The notes under the pieces: generated by a model | Told to the model about the DNA's origin: nothing | Database searches by the model: none | The model's input: the letters and a program-made list of their open reading frames with translations, nothing else | Translations under genes and position numbers: made by a program | Origin: Rhizobium bangladeshense | GTDB taxonomy: Bacteria; Pseudomonadota; Alphaproteobacteria; Rhizobiales; Rhizobiaceae | Assembly: GCF_001662075.1 (NCBI RefSeq) | Contig: NZ_LYPL01000004.1 | Location: 1 to 64,000, forward strand | Direction: 5' to 3' | DNA: 64,000 nucleotides | In this document: one piece after another, positions 25,729 to 34,418 of the stretch | Numbering within the stretch: position 1 is the stretch's first letter | Layout: each line of letters opens with the position of its first letter

Positions 25729-26100
25729 TCACAAGAGCCTTTTCGCTTCAGCCTCACTGGCCTGACCGGCGGCAACGTCGCGACACAGTTCGGCGGCTTG
25801 CGACAACGTTCGTGACCCGGCCTCCCACAGCCGCGCCACCTCCCTGGGATACTCTTCCAACTCGCTCTCAACATAGTCCGAAAGAACCTCGACCGCATCG
25901 GCGTGGTCGATACTGCAGGCAAGTCGAGTCAGAAATTCAAGGCATCGAAGCCCTCGCCGGGCGGCGGACGCCGTCAAATCTGCAGTGACCGTGGCTGACC
26001 CGGCAAAAATCTCGTCGTGAATCAGAGCGCCCGAGCGAAACGCGGGTGCGAGGTTGAAGTTAAATGTGGCGCTTGGATATAGGCCGCGTAGATATGGCAT
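25729..26100 (-). CDS. Hypothetical protein, 123 aa
   Basis: Unrecognised soluble, mostly helical protein. I start at ATG 26100 (MPYLRGLYPSATFNF), preceded by CGGAGCACCAC; the longer frame upstream is Arg/Ser-rich shadow. The C-terminal half is helical and acidic (VLSDYVESELEEYPREVARLWEAG), with SIDHADAVEVL in the middle. It lies 46 bp downstream of the flavin-binding-type gene, so both are probably read from the FNR-type box at 26665. Function unknown. Confidence 0.55.
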   Translation of the reverse strand: MPYLRGLYPSATFNFNLAPAFRSGALIHDEIFAGSATVTADLTASAARRGLRCLEFLTRLACSIDHADAVEVLSDYVESELEEYPREVARLWEAGSRTLSQAAELCRDVAAGQASEAEAKRLL

Positions 26101-26146
26101 GTGGTGCTCCGATTGTGGGATGTAGGTTCGGCTCGAGCCTCGACGG

Positions 26147-26605
26147 TCATTCCGTTCTGACTGCGCTGCGTCCCGACACGGCCGTGACGGCAACGCCGTA
26201 GAAGACGTGAGGAGAGCCATCGTGCATGGGAAGCTCCTGGGGCTTCATAGAGCCGATCTCCCACCAGTCCGAAAACTTTTGGAGAAGCGACCACGCATGA
26301 AGCCTTTCGCTTCGTCGCGCGTCGCTGTCGGGAAATTCCTCGAACCTGCCTTCGACGACGATGCTCGTCCACCCGCCGACGCTCGAACGCTGCTCGACGT
26401 GAAGGCAGACCTTGTCGTTTCCCCGCATCCAGTCGAGCTTCTTGCCGGGCATGGTGAAGCTATAGGCGACGCCGCTGGAAAAGGCGAAATAGATCGCCGC
26501 CACGTAAGGCTGTCCATCCTTGCAGCATGCTAAATGACCGAAGCGCTCTTTCTCAAGGATCCGGTAGCACTCACCGGGGTTGATCTCTGTCAGCTTGATC
26601 GCCAT
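26147..26605 (-). CDS. Pyridoxamine 5'-phosphate oxidase-like flavin-binding protein
   Basis: 152-aa split-barrel protein of the PNPOx-like/NimA-type group. Family signs: the opening LTEINPGECYRILEKERFGHLACCKDGQPYVAAIYFAF, the central MPGKKLDWMRGNDKVCLHVEQ and WTSIVVEGRFEEFPD. Such proteins bind FMN or heme and act as reductases or sensors; the substrate is unknown. ATG 26605 has GGAGGACTC upstream; a longer frame to 26752 was rejected. An FNR/NnrR-type box sits 60 bp upstream. Confidence 0.82.
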   Translation of the reverse strand: MAIKLTEINPGECYRILEKERFGHLACCKDGQPYVAAIYFAFSSGVAYSFTMPGKKLDWMRGNDKVCLHVEQRSSVGGWTSIVVEGRFEEFPDSDARRSERLHAWSLLQKFSDWWEIGSMKPQELPMHDGSPHVFYGVAVTAVSGRSAVRTE

Positions 26606-26664
26606 GGCCGAGTCCTCCAGCTTTGATGAAGGCACGATTATAGGAGCTTCATTGAGCCGCGACA

Positions 26665-26678
26665 TTGACAAAGCGCAA
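26665..26678. promoter_or_regulatory. FNR/NnrR-type box TTGAC-AAAG-CGCAA
   Basis: TTG-N8-CAA site in the divergent region: 60 bp before the minus-strand flavin-binding-type gene and 57 bp before the plus-strand universal stress gene at 26735. It may serve both. Confidence 0.68.
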
Positions 26679-26734
26679 TGCGAACTCTCTCGACGGCATG
26701 CATCATGACGGCAGTATAACCTCAGGAGTCCAGC

Positions 26735-27556
26735 ATGAAGCCGCAGTTCCATCTTCCGTTGTCAACCTATCCCGACCCGAGTTCGTTCACCATCATCGAC
26801 AACGCGATCGACCTCGCTCGGCAGAACGACGCCGATCTCGTCGCCAGCATCCCGCAAGTCCGAATCCCTCAGGTCCATCAGCCCTTCCCCACCTTTATCG
26901 ATGTCGACACATGGCGGGAACGAGCAGAGGGGTATAGCCGAGACAGCGGGACTTCGCTGCGGGCACACGTCGCCGACGCTGTTTCGGAAACTGGCTTCGA
27001 GGTGCGAATCCACGGATTCGAGGTCAGGGAACCGTTTGTCTATGAACGCTTTTCCGAAATTGCCAGGTGCCATGACCTATCCATCGTCGAGACTTCGGAA
27101 CTGTCCCCACAGTTTTCCGAGACGCTGCTGTTCGGGAGCGGCCGTCCACTCGTGCTATTTCCTGCGACCAGCGTCTGCTCTCGTGTGGACACGATCGCCA
27201 TTGCCTGGGACGGCAGCGCCACCGCAGCACGTGCCCTTTCCTGCTCACACATCTTCATCGAGCGTGCGACCAAGGTGCAGGTCATCTCGATCACCGACGA
27301 CAAGGAGATCGACGAGGCGAACCGCGCACTCCTGATCTCTTCTTTGAAGCACGCAGGATTGGACGTGGAAGACGTTGCGATCCAGGCAGGCGGCGAGACC
27401 GCGACCGCTGCCATCCAATCGGCCGCTCTAGAACGAAAGGCAGACCTCCTGGTCGCAGGCGGATTTGGCCATTCCCGGCTTCGTGAGTTCATCCTCGGCG
27501 GCGTCACTCGGGAACTGCTCGTCAAGGCCGAACTGCCGGTGCTTCTCGCCCATTAG
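26735..27556 (+). CDS. Tandem-type universal stress protein
   Basis: 273-aa protein with two Usp-like units. The C-terminal one is well conserved (TIAIAWDGSATAARALS, RKADLLVAGGFGHSRLREFILGGVTREL), retaining the G-x2-G-x9-G ATP-binding motif; the N-terminal one is divergent. CAGGAGTCCAGC precedes the ATG. It converges on the P1B ATPase gene, overlapping it by 4 bp at the stops. A decayed inverted copy of this gene and the ATPase lies at 16927-17420. Likely under the FNR-type box at 26665. Confidence 0.9.
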   Translation: MKPQFHLPLSTYPDPSSFTIIDNAIDLARQNDADLVASIPQVRIPQVHQPFPTFIDVDTWRERAEGYSRDSGTSLRAHVADAVSETGFEVRIHGFEVREPFVYERFSEIARCHDLSIVETSELSPQFSETLLFGSGRPLVLFPATSVCSRVDTIAIAWDGSATAARALSCSHIFIERATKVQVISITDDKEIDEANRALLISSLKHAGLDVEDVAIQAGGETATAAIQSAALERKADLLVAGGFGHSRLREFILGGVTRELLVKAELPVLLAH

Positions 27557-29415
27557 AGGGCGCGAAGGGCGTTGAGAATGACCGCGACGTCGATGGCCTC
27601 CTGAAGCAATGCGCCGCCGACCGGCGGAAGGTAGCCCGCTCCTGCGAACCCCATCGCGAGGAGCGAGAGACCTATGCCGGCATAGATGCTTTGAAGCGCG
27701 ATCTTGCGCGAACGACGCGCAATGCCTATCGCCGTCGCTATCCTGGTGAGGTCGTCGCGGACGAGCACGATATCCGCGGCCTCCGCGGCCGCCGCAAGGT
27801 TCTCGACGCCGACCGCGATTCCGACGTCGGCTGCCGCCAGCGCTGGCGCGTCGTTCACGCCGTCGCCGACCATCAGCACTTTCCCGTGGACGCGTTCCTT
27901 TTCGACGACTGCGACTTTGTCTGCTGGAGCGAGCCTCGCCGCGACCTCGTCCAAACCCAGCGCGCGAGCTATGGCTGTCGCGATAGCCAACTCGTCACCA
28001 GAAGCCAGGACTACTCGAGAGATTCCTGACGCCCTGAGCTGGGCGACGAGTTGGATAGCATCTCCTCGAAGACGGTCTTCGAGCGTGATCGTGCCAGCGG
28101 GCGTGCCGTCAAATAGCACCTTTACACGCATTGCACTGCCTGACCCGTTAGGCCCGGACGGCGGCGCCTCTCCGAAATACGTGTCTCCTCCGACGCCGAC
28201 ACGCACGCCATCGACGATTCCGGAAATTCCGGATCCCGCGGTCTCGGTCACCTCCGATGGGCGGCTCAGTACCAACCCACGTCTATGCGCCTCGTCCACC
28301 AGCGCGCGTCCAACCACGTGCCCCGACGCCTGGTCCAGCGAGGCGGCGAGCCGCAGGATTCTGTCGGGATGCTCCGGACCCGCTATCACGCCGACTTCCG
28401 GCTGTCCCGCGGTGAGCGTCCCCGTCTTGTCGAACACCGCCACTGTGGCCTGGGCGAGTGCCTCGAGAGGTCCCGCACCCTTCACCAGAACGCCCTCCTT
28501 GGCGGCTTTTGAAGTGCCGGCCGCAAGTGCGACGGGTACGGCAAGGATCAACGGACAGGGGGTGGCGACGACCAGCACGGCCACGATCCTTGAAAGATCT
28601 CCGGACATGAATGCCGAGCCTCCTGCAATCGCTACCGTGGCGAAGAGGAACCAGACCGAAAACCGGTCGGCCAGGCGCATCAGCTTCGCCTTGGAACGTC
28701 TCGATGCTTCCACGAGCCTGACTATTCCGGCATAGGTGCTGTCCTCGGCGCGGCTCAGAACGAGGATTTCGATAGCGTCCCCCTCGTTCGTGGCGCCGCT
28801 CGAAATCTTGCCGCCCCTGGCAATGCGCACCGGGAAAGGCTCTCCAGTCAGCACCGCCTGGTCGATCGTCGCGGCATCGCCGACGAGGGCCCCGTCGGCC
28901 GGTACGACGTCGCCCTTGCGTATCAGGAGCATGTCGCCGACTGCGACCGTCTCGATCGGAATTTCTTCGAGACCGGCTCCGGCAAGCCGCAGGGCCGTTC
29001 GCGGAACTTGAGCCAGCAAAGCCGACATGCCCTCGTCGGCGCGACGGTGTGCGTATGCCTCCAGAAACTGACCGCCGGAATACATGAGACCGACGATCGC
29101 GCCGGCAAGATATTCGCCGAACCACAAGGAGGACCCCATGGCCAGGGCCGCAATCAGGTCCAGGCCGTATTCCTCTTTCCGCAGCTTCCTGGCGATCTCA
29201 ATACAAAGAGACAGCAGGATCAGGCTGGTGCAGCCCACGAGAACTGAACGATATCCAAGGCCATGATCCGCGAGATAAAAGAGGAGTGCGGCCACAAGCG
29301 CAAGGAGCGACGACAGCACCAGAAGGCCCGACCGGGAGCCTGCCGCCCTCAGTCGCGACATGCCGCCGTGAGGCCACGTCCACCTGCCAGCCCTCCAAGC
29401 CGCCGCTGTAGCCAC
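27553..29415 (-). CDS. P1B-type heavy metal-translocating ATPase (TPC motif)
   Basis: 620-aa inner-membrane metal pump. It has the phosphorylation site DKTGTLTAG, the TGEPFP actuator loop, GDGVNDAP hinge and a transmembrane metal site TPCPLILAVP. The usual conserved HP dipeptide is replaced by SGHVVGRAL. A TPC motif is the mark of the Ni/Fe-type group described in Sinorhizobium (Nia), but those carry a C-terminal hemerythrin domain that is absent here, and there is no N-terminal Cys-x2-Cys domain. Substrate is therefore open (Ni, Fe or Co likely). Start is GTG 29415 with GGGAGGGTGAGAG upstream. Confidence 0.9.
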   Translation of the reverse strand: MATAAAWRAGRWTWPHGGMSRLRAAGSRSGLLVLSSLLALVAALLFYLADHGLGYRSVLVGCTSLILLSLCIEIARKLRKEEYGLDLIAALAMGSSLWFGEYLAGAIVGLMYSGGQFLEAYAHRRADEGMSALLAQVPRTALRLAGAGLEEIPIETVAVGDMLLIRKGDVVPADGALVGDAATIDQAVLTGEPFPVRIARGGKISSGATNEGDAIEILVLSRAEDSTYAGIVRLVEASRRSKAKLMRLADRFSVWFLFATVAIAGGSAFMSGDLSRIVAVLVVATPCPLILAVPVALAAGTSKAAKEGVLVKGAGPLEALAQATVAVFDKTGTLTAGQPEVGVIAGPEHPDRILRLAASLDQASGHVVGRALVDEAHRRGLVLSRPSEVTETAGSGISGIVDGVRVGVGGDTYFGEAPPSGPNGSGSAMRVKVLFDGTPAGTITLEDRLRGDAIQLVAQLRASGISRVVLASGDELAIATAIARALGLDEVAARLAPADKVAVVEKERVHGKVLMVGDGVNDAPALAAADVGIAVGVENLAAAAEAADIVLVRDDLTRIATAIGIARRSRKIALQSIYAGIGLSLLAMGFAGAGYLPPVGGALLQEAIDVAVILNALRAL

Positions 29416-29440
29416 CTCTCACCCTCCCATCGATTAGAAT

Positions 29441-29764
29441 TCAGCGGAACGATTTTGCGCAATCGATGCAGAACGGCGTGTAGGGAACGGCCGCAAGCCG
29501 CTCATTGCCGATCGGATGGTGGCACTTGGCGCATTGCCCATATGTGCCGCCGTTCAGCCGGTCGATCGCCGCGTCGATGGCCGCGATCTGATCGCGCCCC
29601 TCGGCTTGCATCTCGCGAAGAACTTCGTCGTTCTCAACCTGGGTCGCGCGCTCCTCGCTGTCCTTCTCGAGTGCCACGCAGAGATCTGCATCGATCGCTC
29701 CAAGACGACGGAGAAGATCATTCTTCATAGTCTGCAACACGCTCTGTGCCGAGCCTTTATTCAT
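29441..29764 (-). CDS. DksA/TraR-type C4 zinc-finger protein
   Basis: 107-aa regulator of the DksA/TraR family, which binds the secondary channel of RNA polymerase. The helical coiled-coil (LLRRLGAIDADLCVALEKDSEE...) leads to GGTYGQCAKCHHPIGNERLAAVPYTPFCIDCA, the C4 zinc finger. Length is short compared with canonical DksA (about 150 aa), as in plasmid or stress paralogs. It lies 25 bp upstream of the P1B ATPase start and in the same direction, so both may be one unit. GAAAGGCAATC precedes the ATG. Confidence 0.9.
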   Translation of the reverse strand: MNKGSAQSVLQTMKNDLLRRLGAIDADLCVALEKDSEERATQVENDEVLREMQAEGRDQIAAIDAAIDRLNGGTYGQCAKCHHPIGNERLAAVPYTPFCIDCAKSFR

Positions 29765-29914
29765 TTTGATTGCCTTTCAATCTTGCAGGATCAATCTGGG
29801 TCTACGCAATGCCGTCGGAATACCGATCCAAGCGCAGCGTCTTCGAAACGGAGTGGCCGCATAAGCCGCGATCCACAAATCGTCTGCAGCATATCTCAGT
29901 CCGGTCGAAACTCC

Positions 29915-29928
29915 TTGATCCCGGTCAA
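29915..29928. promoter_or_regulatory. FNR-type box TTGAT-CCCG-GTCAA
   Basis: TTG-N8-CAA site 74 bp before the plus-strand cation ATPase at 30003 and 150 bp before the minus-strand dksA-like gene. Best assigned to the ATPase. Confidence 0.75.
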
Positions 29929-30002
29929 TGACCCATGCGCGGGTGCACGTAGGCTGTCGCGCGAGCTTTCAATGAATCGTTGCGACAAGCCCGGAGCCCA
30001 TC

Positions 30003-32681
30003 ATGAATCTCACGGCGCAGACACCCGCCCCCACGACGCCCAGAGCGAACGGACTGACGAGCGTCGAGGCCGAGCAACGCCTTGCCGAGCTCGGGCCAAA
30101 CACGCTGCCCGAGCCTGAGCCCCCATCGCCGCTGAAGGTCTTCCTCGTTCAATTTCGCAACCCGATCATCTACATCCTTTTGCTGGCGTCGGGGCTCTCG
30201 TTTGCGACCGGCAGGATCGAAGACGCCCTGTTCATTCTCGTCGTGCTTCTGATCAATGCCTCAATCGGCACGTTCCAGGAGTATTCTGCGGATCGGGCGG
30301 CCACCGCCCTTCGCAAGCTCGAGCAGCCGTCGACCAGGGTCATCCGGGACGGCGTGGCTTGCCGGATCGAAGCCAAGCGGCTGGTCGTCGGCGATCTCGT
30401 TCTTCTGGAATCCGGCGACCGAATCCCTGCCGATCTGATGCTTGTCGATGCAAGTGATCTCCGGTGCGACGAATCGCTTCTGACCGGCGAGTCGATGCCT
30501 GTCCCCAAGGGGCGCTCCGTCGAAGGCTCGTCGGATGAAACTCCCAGTTCCATGCTGCTGCTCGCGGGCTCCCTGGTCACGCGCGGACGAGCCCAGGGCG
30601 TCGTGACCGCCACTGGCACGGCGACTATGCTTGGCGGCATCGCCGCCGAGTTGGGAAGAGCCAGTTCGTCGCAGCCCCCGCTCGTCGCCCGTCTGGCCAG
30701 GTTCACGAACGCGCTCGCGGTTTTCGTGGGATTGGCAGCTTTGGCGCTGGTCGTCGCGGGCCTGATGCGGGGCCTCCCTCTGCACGATCTTGTCATGATG
30801 TCCGTAGGTCTGGCGGTGAGCGCTGTTCCTGAAGGGCTTCCGATCGCGATCTCCGTCGCGCTTGCCGTCAGCATGCGACGGATGGCTGCCCGCAACGTCA
30901 TCGTCCGAAGCATGCCGGCCGTGGAGGTCCTGGGTTCGACCACGATGATCGCCACGGACAAGACGGGTACCTTGACCAGCAACGTACAGACGGTGACCGA
31001 AATTCGCCTGCCTGATGGCACAGACATCGCCCTGGACGCCCATGCCGATCTCGACAGGTGCGAGATCAGGGCGAGCGGCCTGGACGGCGACCTGGTCCGC
31101 GAGAGGGCGCGCAGGCTGCTACGCGCTGCACTGCTCGCAAACGAAGGAAGCCTCGTTCGCCGGGACGATCTCTGGGTCGCCGCCGGCGACACGGTCGACG
31201 TGGCGCTTCTTGCAGCAGGGCGAAAGGCAGGACTGGCACAGGAAGAGCTGAACGACCGATTCCCGCTGGCTGCAAGGATCGCCTACGAGCCCGAGCAAAA
31301 ATACGCTGCATCTTTCCATCACGGCAGCGATCGGATCCATGTCTTCGTCAAAGGGGCGTCGGAAGTGCTCATCGAGATGGCGGATCGGATGGACGTTGCG
31401 GGCAGCGCGGTCGAGATCGACCGCGCTTCGCTTTTGGCGCAGAAGGAAGAAATGGCTGCTCGGGGCCTCAGGGTGCTCGCCTTCGCCGAAGGGGAAGTCG
31501 GCGCGACGCTCGCCGGCAATCTCGGACACGGCCACCTTGTCGATCTCGTGTTCTTGGGGCTGGCCGGACTGCAGGACCCGGTCCGGCCTGAAGTGCCGAA
31601 TGCTATGAAAGACTGCCACGCGGCCGGCGTGGAGGTCGTGATGGTGACCGGGGACGACCCGCGGACCGCTGCCGCGATCGCCAGAGATGCCGGCCTGGGC
31701 TTTCACGCCAGCCAGGTCGTTTCGGGCCACGACATCGATGAGGCTGCACGAGCGGGCGACCGACGCCTAGACGAGATTACGAGAGAGGCCCGCATCTACG
31801 CCCGCGTGCAGCCGGCGCAAAAATCGGCGATCGTCGCATCCCTGATCCGCAATGGCCACATCGTCGCGGTGACCGGAGACGGTGTGAACGACGGTCCGGC
31901 GCTGAAGAAGGCGCATGTCGGCGTCGCGATGGGGCTCAGGGGAACCGAGGTGGCGAAGGAGAGCGCCGATTTGGTCGTCACCGACGACAACTTTGCATCC
32001 ATCGTCGCGGGGATCGCGGAAGGCCGGTCAGCCTATCGCAACATACGCAAGGTGGTGCTGATGTCGGTCGCAACAGGCGCCGCCGAGGTCCTGCTCTTCA
32101 TGCTCGCGCTGCCATTCGGCCTGCCCATGCCGCTCCTCCCCGTTCAGCTTCTATGGCTCAATCTCGTGACAAACGGTATCCAGGACGTTGCTCTTGCAGG
32201 TGGCAGGCCGGAAGGAGACGAGCTGGCGGGTCCGCCGCGTTCTCCGCTAGAGCCCGTCCTCGACCGGACGATGATCCGGCGCGTCGTCCAATCGACGATC
32301 GTGATCGGCGGAGCAGCGTTCCTCGCCTTCCAGTGGATGATTGCGCATGGATATGGCGTTCCCGAAGCCCGCAACATAACGCTTCTCATCTTCGTGCTGT
32401 TCGAGAACGTCCAGACTCTGGCATGCTCCTCCGAAAGACGGTCGATATTCTCAATCGATATCCTTCGGAACCGCTTTCTACTCCTCAGCGTGCTCGCGGC
32501 ACAGACGATCCACATCTCGGCGATGTACATACCTTGGCTCAGCGGAACTCTTGGCCTTTCGCCGATCACGCTTCTTGAATGGGGTCTCAGCATGCTGATG
32601 GCCAGCTCCCTCGTTTTCGTGACCGAGGTCGACAAGTTTTTCTCCCGGAGACGCCGCGATCGTTCATCCCGTGTTGCTTGA
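30003..32681 (+). CDS. P2-type cation-transporting ATPase (Ca-ATPase-like)
   Basis: 892-aa ion pump of the P2 family. N-terminal cation-ATPase domain (GLTSVEAEQRLAELGPN), actuator TGES loop, DKTGTLTSN phosphorylation site, VPEGLPIAISVALAVSMRRMA in M4, GDGVNDGPALKKAHVGVAMG, and a C-terminal M5-M10 block are present. In M6 the SERCA-type NLVTDG reads NLVTNG, with N in place of the calcium-binding Asp, so the ion may not be calcium. It has an FNR-type box upstream and ends inside the promoter box of the next universal stress gene. Similar genes occur in the Sinorhizobium pSymA low-oxygen region. Confidence 0.92.
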   Translation: MNLTAQTPAPTTPRANGLTSVEAEQRLAELGPNTLPEPEPPSPLKVFLVQFRNPIIYILLLASGLSFATGRIEDALFILVVLLINASIGTFQEYSADRAATALRKLEQPSTRVIRDGVACRIEAKRLVVGDLVLLESGDRIPADLMLVDASDLRCDESLLTGESMPVPKGRSVEGSSDETPSSMLLLAGSLVTRGRAQGVVTATGTATMLGGIAAELGRASSSQPPLVARLARFTNALAVFVGLAALALVVAGLMRGLPLHDLVMMSVGLAVSAVPEGLPIAISVALAVSMRRMAARNVIVRSMPAVEVLGSTTMIATDKTGTLTSNVQTVTEIRLPDGTDIALDAHADLDRCEIRASGLDGDLVRERARRLLRAALLANEGSLVRRDDLWVAAGDTVDVALLAAGRKAGLAQEELNDRFPLAARIAYEPEQKYAASFHHGSDRIHVFVKGASEVLIEMADRMDVAGSAVEIDRASLLAQKEEMAARGLRVLAFAEGEVGATLAGNLGHGHLVDLVFLGLAGLQDPVRPEVPNAMKDCHAAGVEVVMVTGDDPRTAAAIARDAGLGFHASQVVSGHDIDEAARAGDRRLDEITREARIYARVQPAQKSAIVASLIRNGHIVAVTGDGVNDGPALKKAHVGVAMGLRGTEVAKESADLVVTDDNFASIVAGIAEGRSAYRNIRKVVLMSVATGAAEVLLFMLALPFGLPMPLLPVQLLWLNLVTNGIQDVALAGGRPEGDELAGPPRSPLEPVLDRTMIRRVVQSTIVIGGAAFLAFQWMIAHGYGVPEARNITLLIFVLFENVQTLACSSERRSIFSIDILRNRFLLLSVLAAQTIHISAMYIPWLSGTLGLSPITLLEWGLSMLMASSLVFVTEVDKFFSRRRRDRSSRVA

Positions 32682-32691
32682 CGAAGATCAA
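32678..32691. promoter_or_regulatory. FNR-type box TTGAC-GAAG-ATCAA
   Basis: TTG-N8-CAA site overlapping the stop codon of the cation ATPase and 56 bp before the universal stress gene at 32748, which thus has its own low-oxygen promoter. Confidence 0.75.
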
Positions 32692-32747
32692 AGACGTCGC
32701 CGCAAGTGCCGTTATCCTCTCGATATTCAACAAGAGAGGTGATCGAA

Positions 32748-33581
32748 ATGTCCATTCGCACGGTTTTGAGCATTCTGAGTCCCAAGTATTTCGGTGACGA
32801 CCTGAAGGCTGCCGCGGAGTTTTGCGAAGCCTCAGGAGCGCATCTCAGCGCGGTCGTGATCTGCATGGGAGCGTCGCCAACGACGGGAGGATACAGCTCC
32901 CTGTCGACCGTCTGGCTGGAAGAACGCCAGCGCGAAATCGAGGAACTCGTCAAGCAAGCCGAAGAGATCAAGGCGTTTCTCTCGAGCACCGAACTGTCCT
33001 ATGACGTCCAGGACGTCTATACGGAATATGCTTTTGCGCGGGAGGATATCGCAGAACGGGCACTCTATGCTGACGTCGTACTCGTCGGTCGCCAAGCCTG
33101 CAAGGACGAAGAACTCCAGAGACGTGTCATTGAAGGCGCTCTGTTCCAGACGCCGACGCCGGTCATCATCAACCGCGGACGGCGGCCGCTCTCTTCCACT
33201 TCCAAGTCGATCTTACTGGCGTGGGATTCGAGCGACGAGGCGTCGCGGGCCGCAAGGCAGGCCCTCGACCTGCTGAAGACGGCGGACTGCGTCTACGTGA
33301 CGATGGTCGATCCAGTCTCGCGAGAGCGGGTGAATGGAGAAGAACCGGGCGCCGACATCGCGAGGTTCCTCTCCCGTCACGGGGTCAAGGTTCAGGTGGA
33401 CCGCGTGGCCAGCGGCGGAAACGCGGCCGACGAGGTCCTGAGGCGGCATGCGATGGACGTGAACGCCGATCTGATCGTCATGGGAGCATACAATCACCCT
33501 CGCTGGCAGCAGACCCTCTTCGGAGGCGTGACGCGCAACATGATCGAGCAAAGCAGCATGCCAATATTCATGGCTCACTGA
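32748..33581 (+). CDS. Tandem-type universal stress protein
   Basis: 277-aa protein with two Usp units. The first (MSIRTVLSILSPKYFGDDLKAAAEFC...) is divergent; the second has SILLAWDSSDEASRAARQAL and NADLIVMGAYNHPRWQQTLFGGVTRNM, retaining G-x2-N...G-G-V-T. I start at ATG 32748 with AGAGGTGATCGAA upstream, which also fits the box at 32678. Same regulon as the two other usp genes; all three differ in sequence. A GC-rich hairpin follows the stop. Confidence 0.9.
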   Translation: MSIRTVLSILSPKYFGDDLKAAAEFCEASGAHLSAVVICMGASPTTGGYSSLSTVWLEERQREIEELVKQAEEIKAFLSSTELSYDVQDVYTEYAFAREDIAERALYADVVLVGRQACKDEELQRRVIEGALFQTPTPVIINRGRRPLSSTSKSILLAWDSSDEASRAARQALDLLKTADCVYVTMVDPVSRERVNGEEPGADIARFLSRHGVKVQVDRVASGGNAADEVLRRHAMDVNADLIVMGAYNHPRWQQTLFGGVTRNMIEQSSMPIFMAH

Positions 33582-33591
33582 AGGGATGAAC

Positions 33592-33617
33592 CCGGCGGCA
33601 CGCGTGCGTCCCGCCGG
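33592..33617 (+). terminator. GC-rich hairpin after universal stress gene
   Basis: Inverted repeat CCGGCGG/CCGCCGG around a 12-nt loop, 11 bp after the usp stop. No T-run follows, so the terminator call is tentative. Confidence 0.4.
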
Positions 33618-33830
33618 CTCGCTCAGGCCGACGCTGTTGTCGAGGTGGTCAGCGAAATAGCCGACCGCCGACGTATCTGCCGCCGAGAAGAGCGACGTCA
33701 ACTCCTTTACGCGGCGCCCGCCGTCGCACGCTCAGTCTCGAAAAATCTGTCGAGTACCGCCTCTTCGGGCGAAGCATGTTCTTTGAAGCAGACTATACCT
33801 TGTCGAGGGCCGACTTCACTTGCCGGCACT

Positions 33831-33928
33831 ACTTCCCGGCCGACACTACTTTCCGATCGAGCCGCTCGACAACCAGCGGCCTGCTTTTCCTTGCTCGCGC
33901 CAGGCAGTCCGATCAACACGAATCTCAT
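33831..33928 (-). pseudogene. Adenylate kinase N-terminal remnant
   Basis: Minus-strand ATG at 33928 reads MRFVLIGLPGASKEKQA, matching the P-loop start of adenylate kinase (MRLVLLGPPGAGKGTQA) with two changes in the loop (GASKEK for GAGKGT). The frame then breaks; in another frame the sequence continues LVVERLDRKVVSAGK and stops. Only about 30 codons are recognisable. The rest of 33618-34005 holds no gene I can support. Confidence 0.45.
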
Positions 33929-34005
33929 CAACGCAGTTCTTTGCTGCAGATCGGTCTTTAGTTTTTCGTGGCAGCAAGGCGGCGAGGCGTCGCTTCATCG
34001 AGCAC

Positions 34006-34293
34006 CTAGTGCAAGCGCGACCGTTCCAGCTTCCACGCGGTGACGTCGCTGGCGGAGACGCTTAACCGGGAGTGGGGGGAACCTTCGTCACTCAGGATTT
34101 TCGAAGTCGCTATTTCGCAGATCGCGCCGAGGCTCTGCTGAAGCCGGGTCTCGTCGGCCCGAGGCGGGTTGGCCATCTCGCAGAGCGCGGCGCGATCGAC
34201 TACGATCACACGATGGGCGCCTGCATGTTCCATCACCACGACGCCCGCCTCGCCGGATGATTTCAGAAACGCGGTAACGAACCTCGGCAGCAT
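34006..34293 (-). CDS. DUF1488-like small protein (paralog 1)
   Basis: 95-aa protein resembling the DUF1488 pattern: a first strand pair (GEAGVVVMEHAGAHRVIVVDRAAL), CEMANPPRADETRLQQSLGAICEIATSKI, and a last SVSASDVTAW. Two paralogs occur at 44173 and 44927 with the same VxRxALxxxASPPxAxExR core. I start at ATG 34293 because GGAGAGTGCG stands 6 bp ahead; the longer frame upstream covers the promoter and is rejected. An FNR-type box lies 60 bp upstream. Function unknown. Confidence 0.65.
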   Translation of the reverse strand: MLPRFVTAFLKSSGEAGVVVMEHAGAHRVIVVDRAALCEMANPPRADETRLQQSLGAICEIATSKILSDEGSPHSRLSVSASDVTAWKLERSRLH

Positions 34294-34353
34294 CGCACTC
34301 TCCATGTCGTGCAGTTGATGGAGAGCATGGTAGACGTCCGCGCAAATCCGTCT

Positions 34354-34367
34354 TTGAGGGATGTCAA
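34354..34367. promoter_or_regulatory. FNR-type box TTGAG-GGAT-GTCAA, divergent
   Basis: TTG-N8-CAA site between divergent genes: 60 bp before the DUF1488-like start (minus) and 51 bp before the DUF454 start (plus). The near-equal spacing suggests one site serves both directions. Confidence 0.7.
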
Positions 34368-34418
34368 AGAAGGGAACGCTCTCCAAGTCTATAGTCGTTG
34401 AAAATCTTGGAGATGAAG

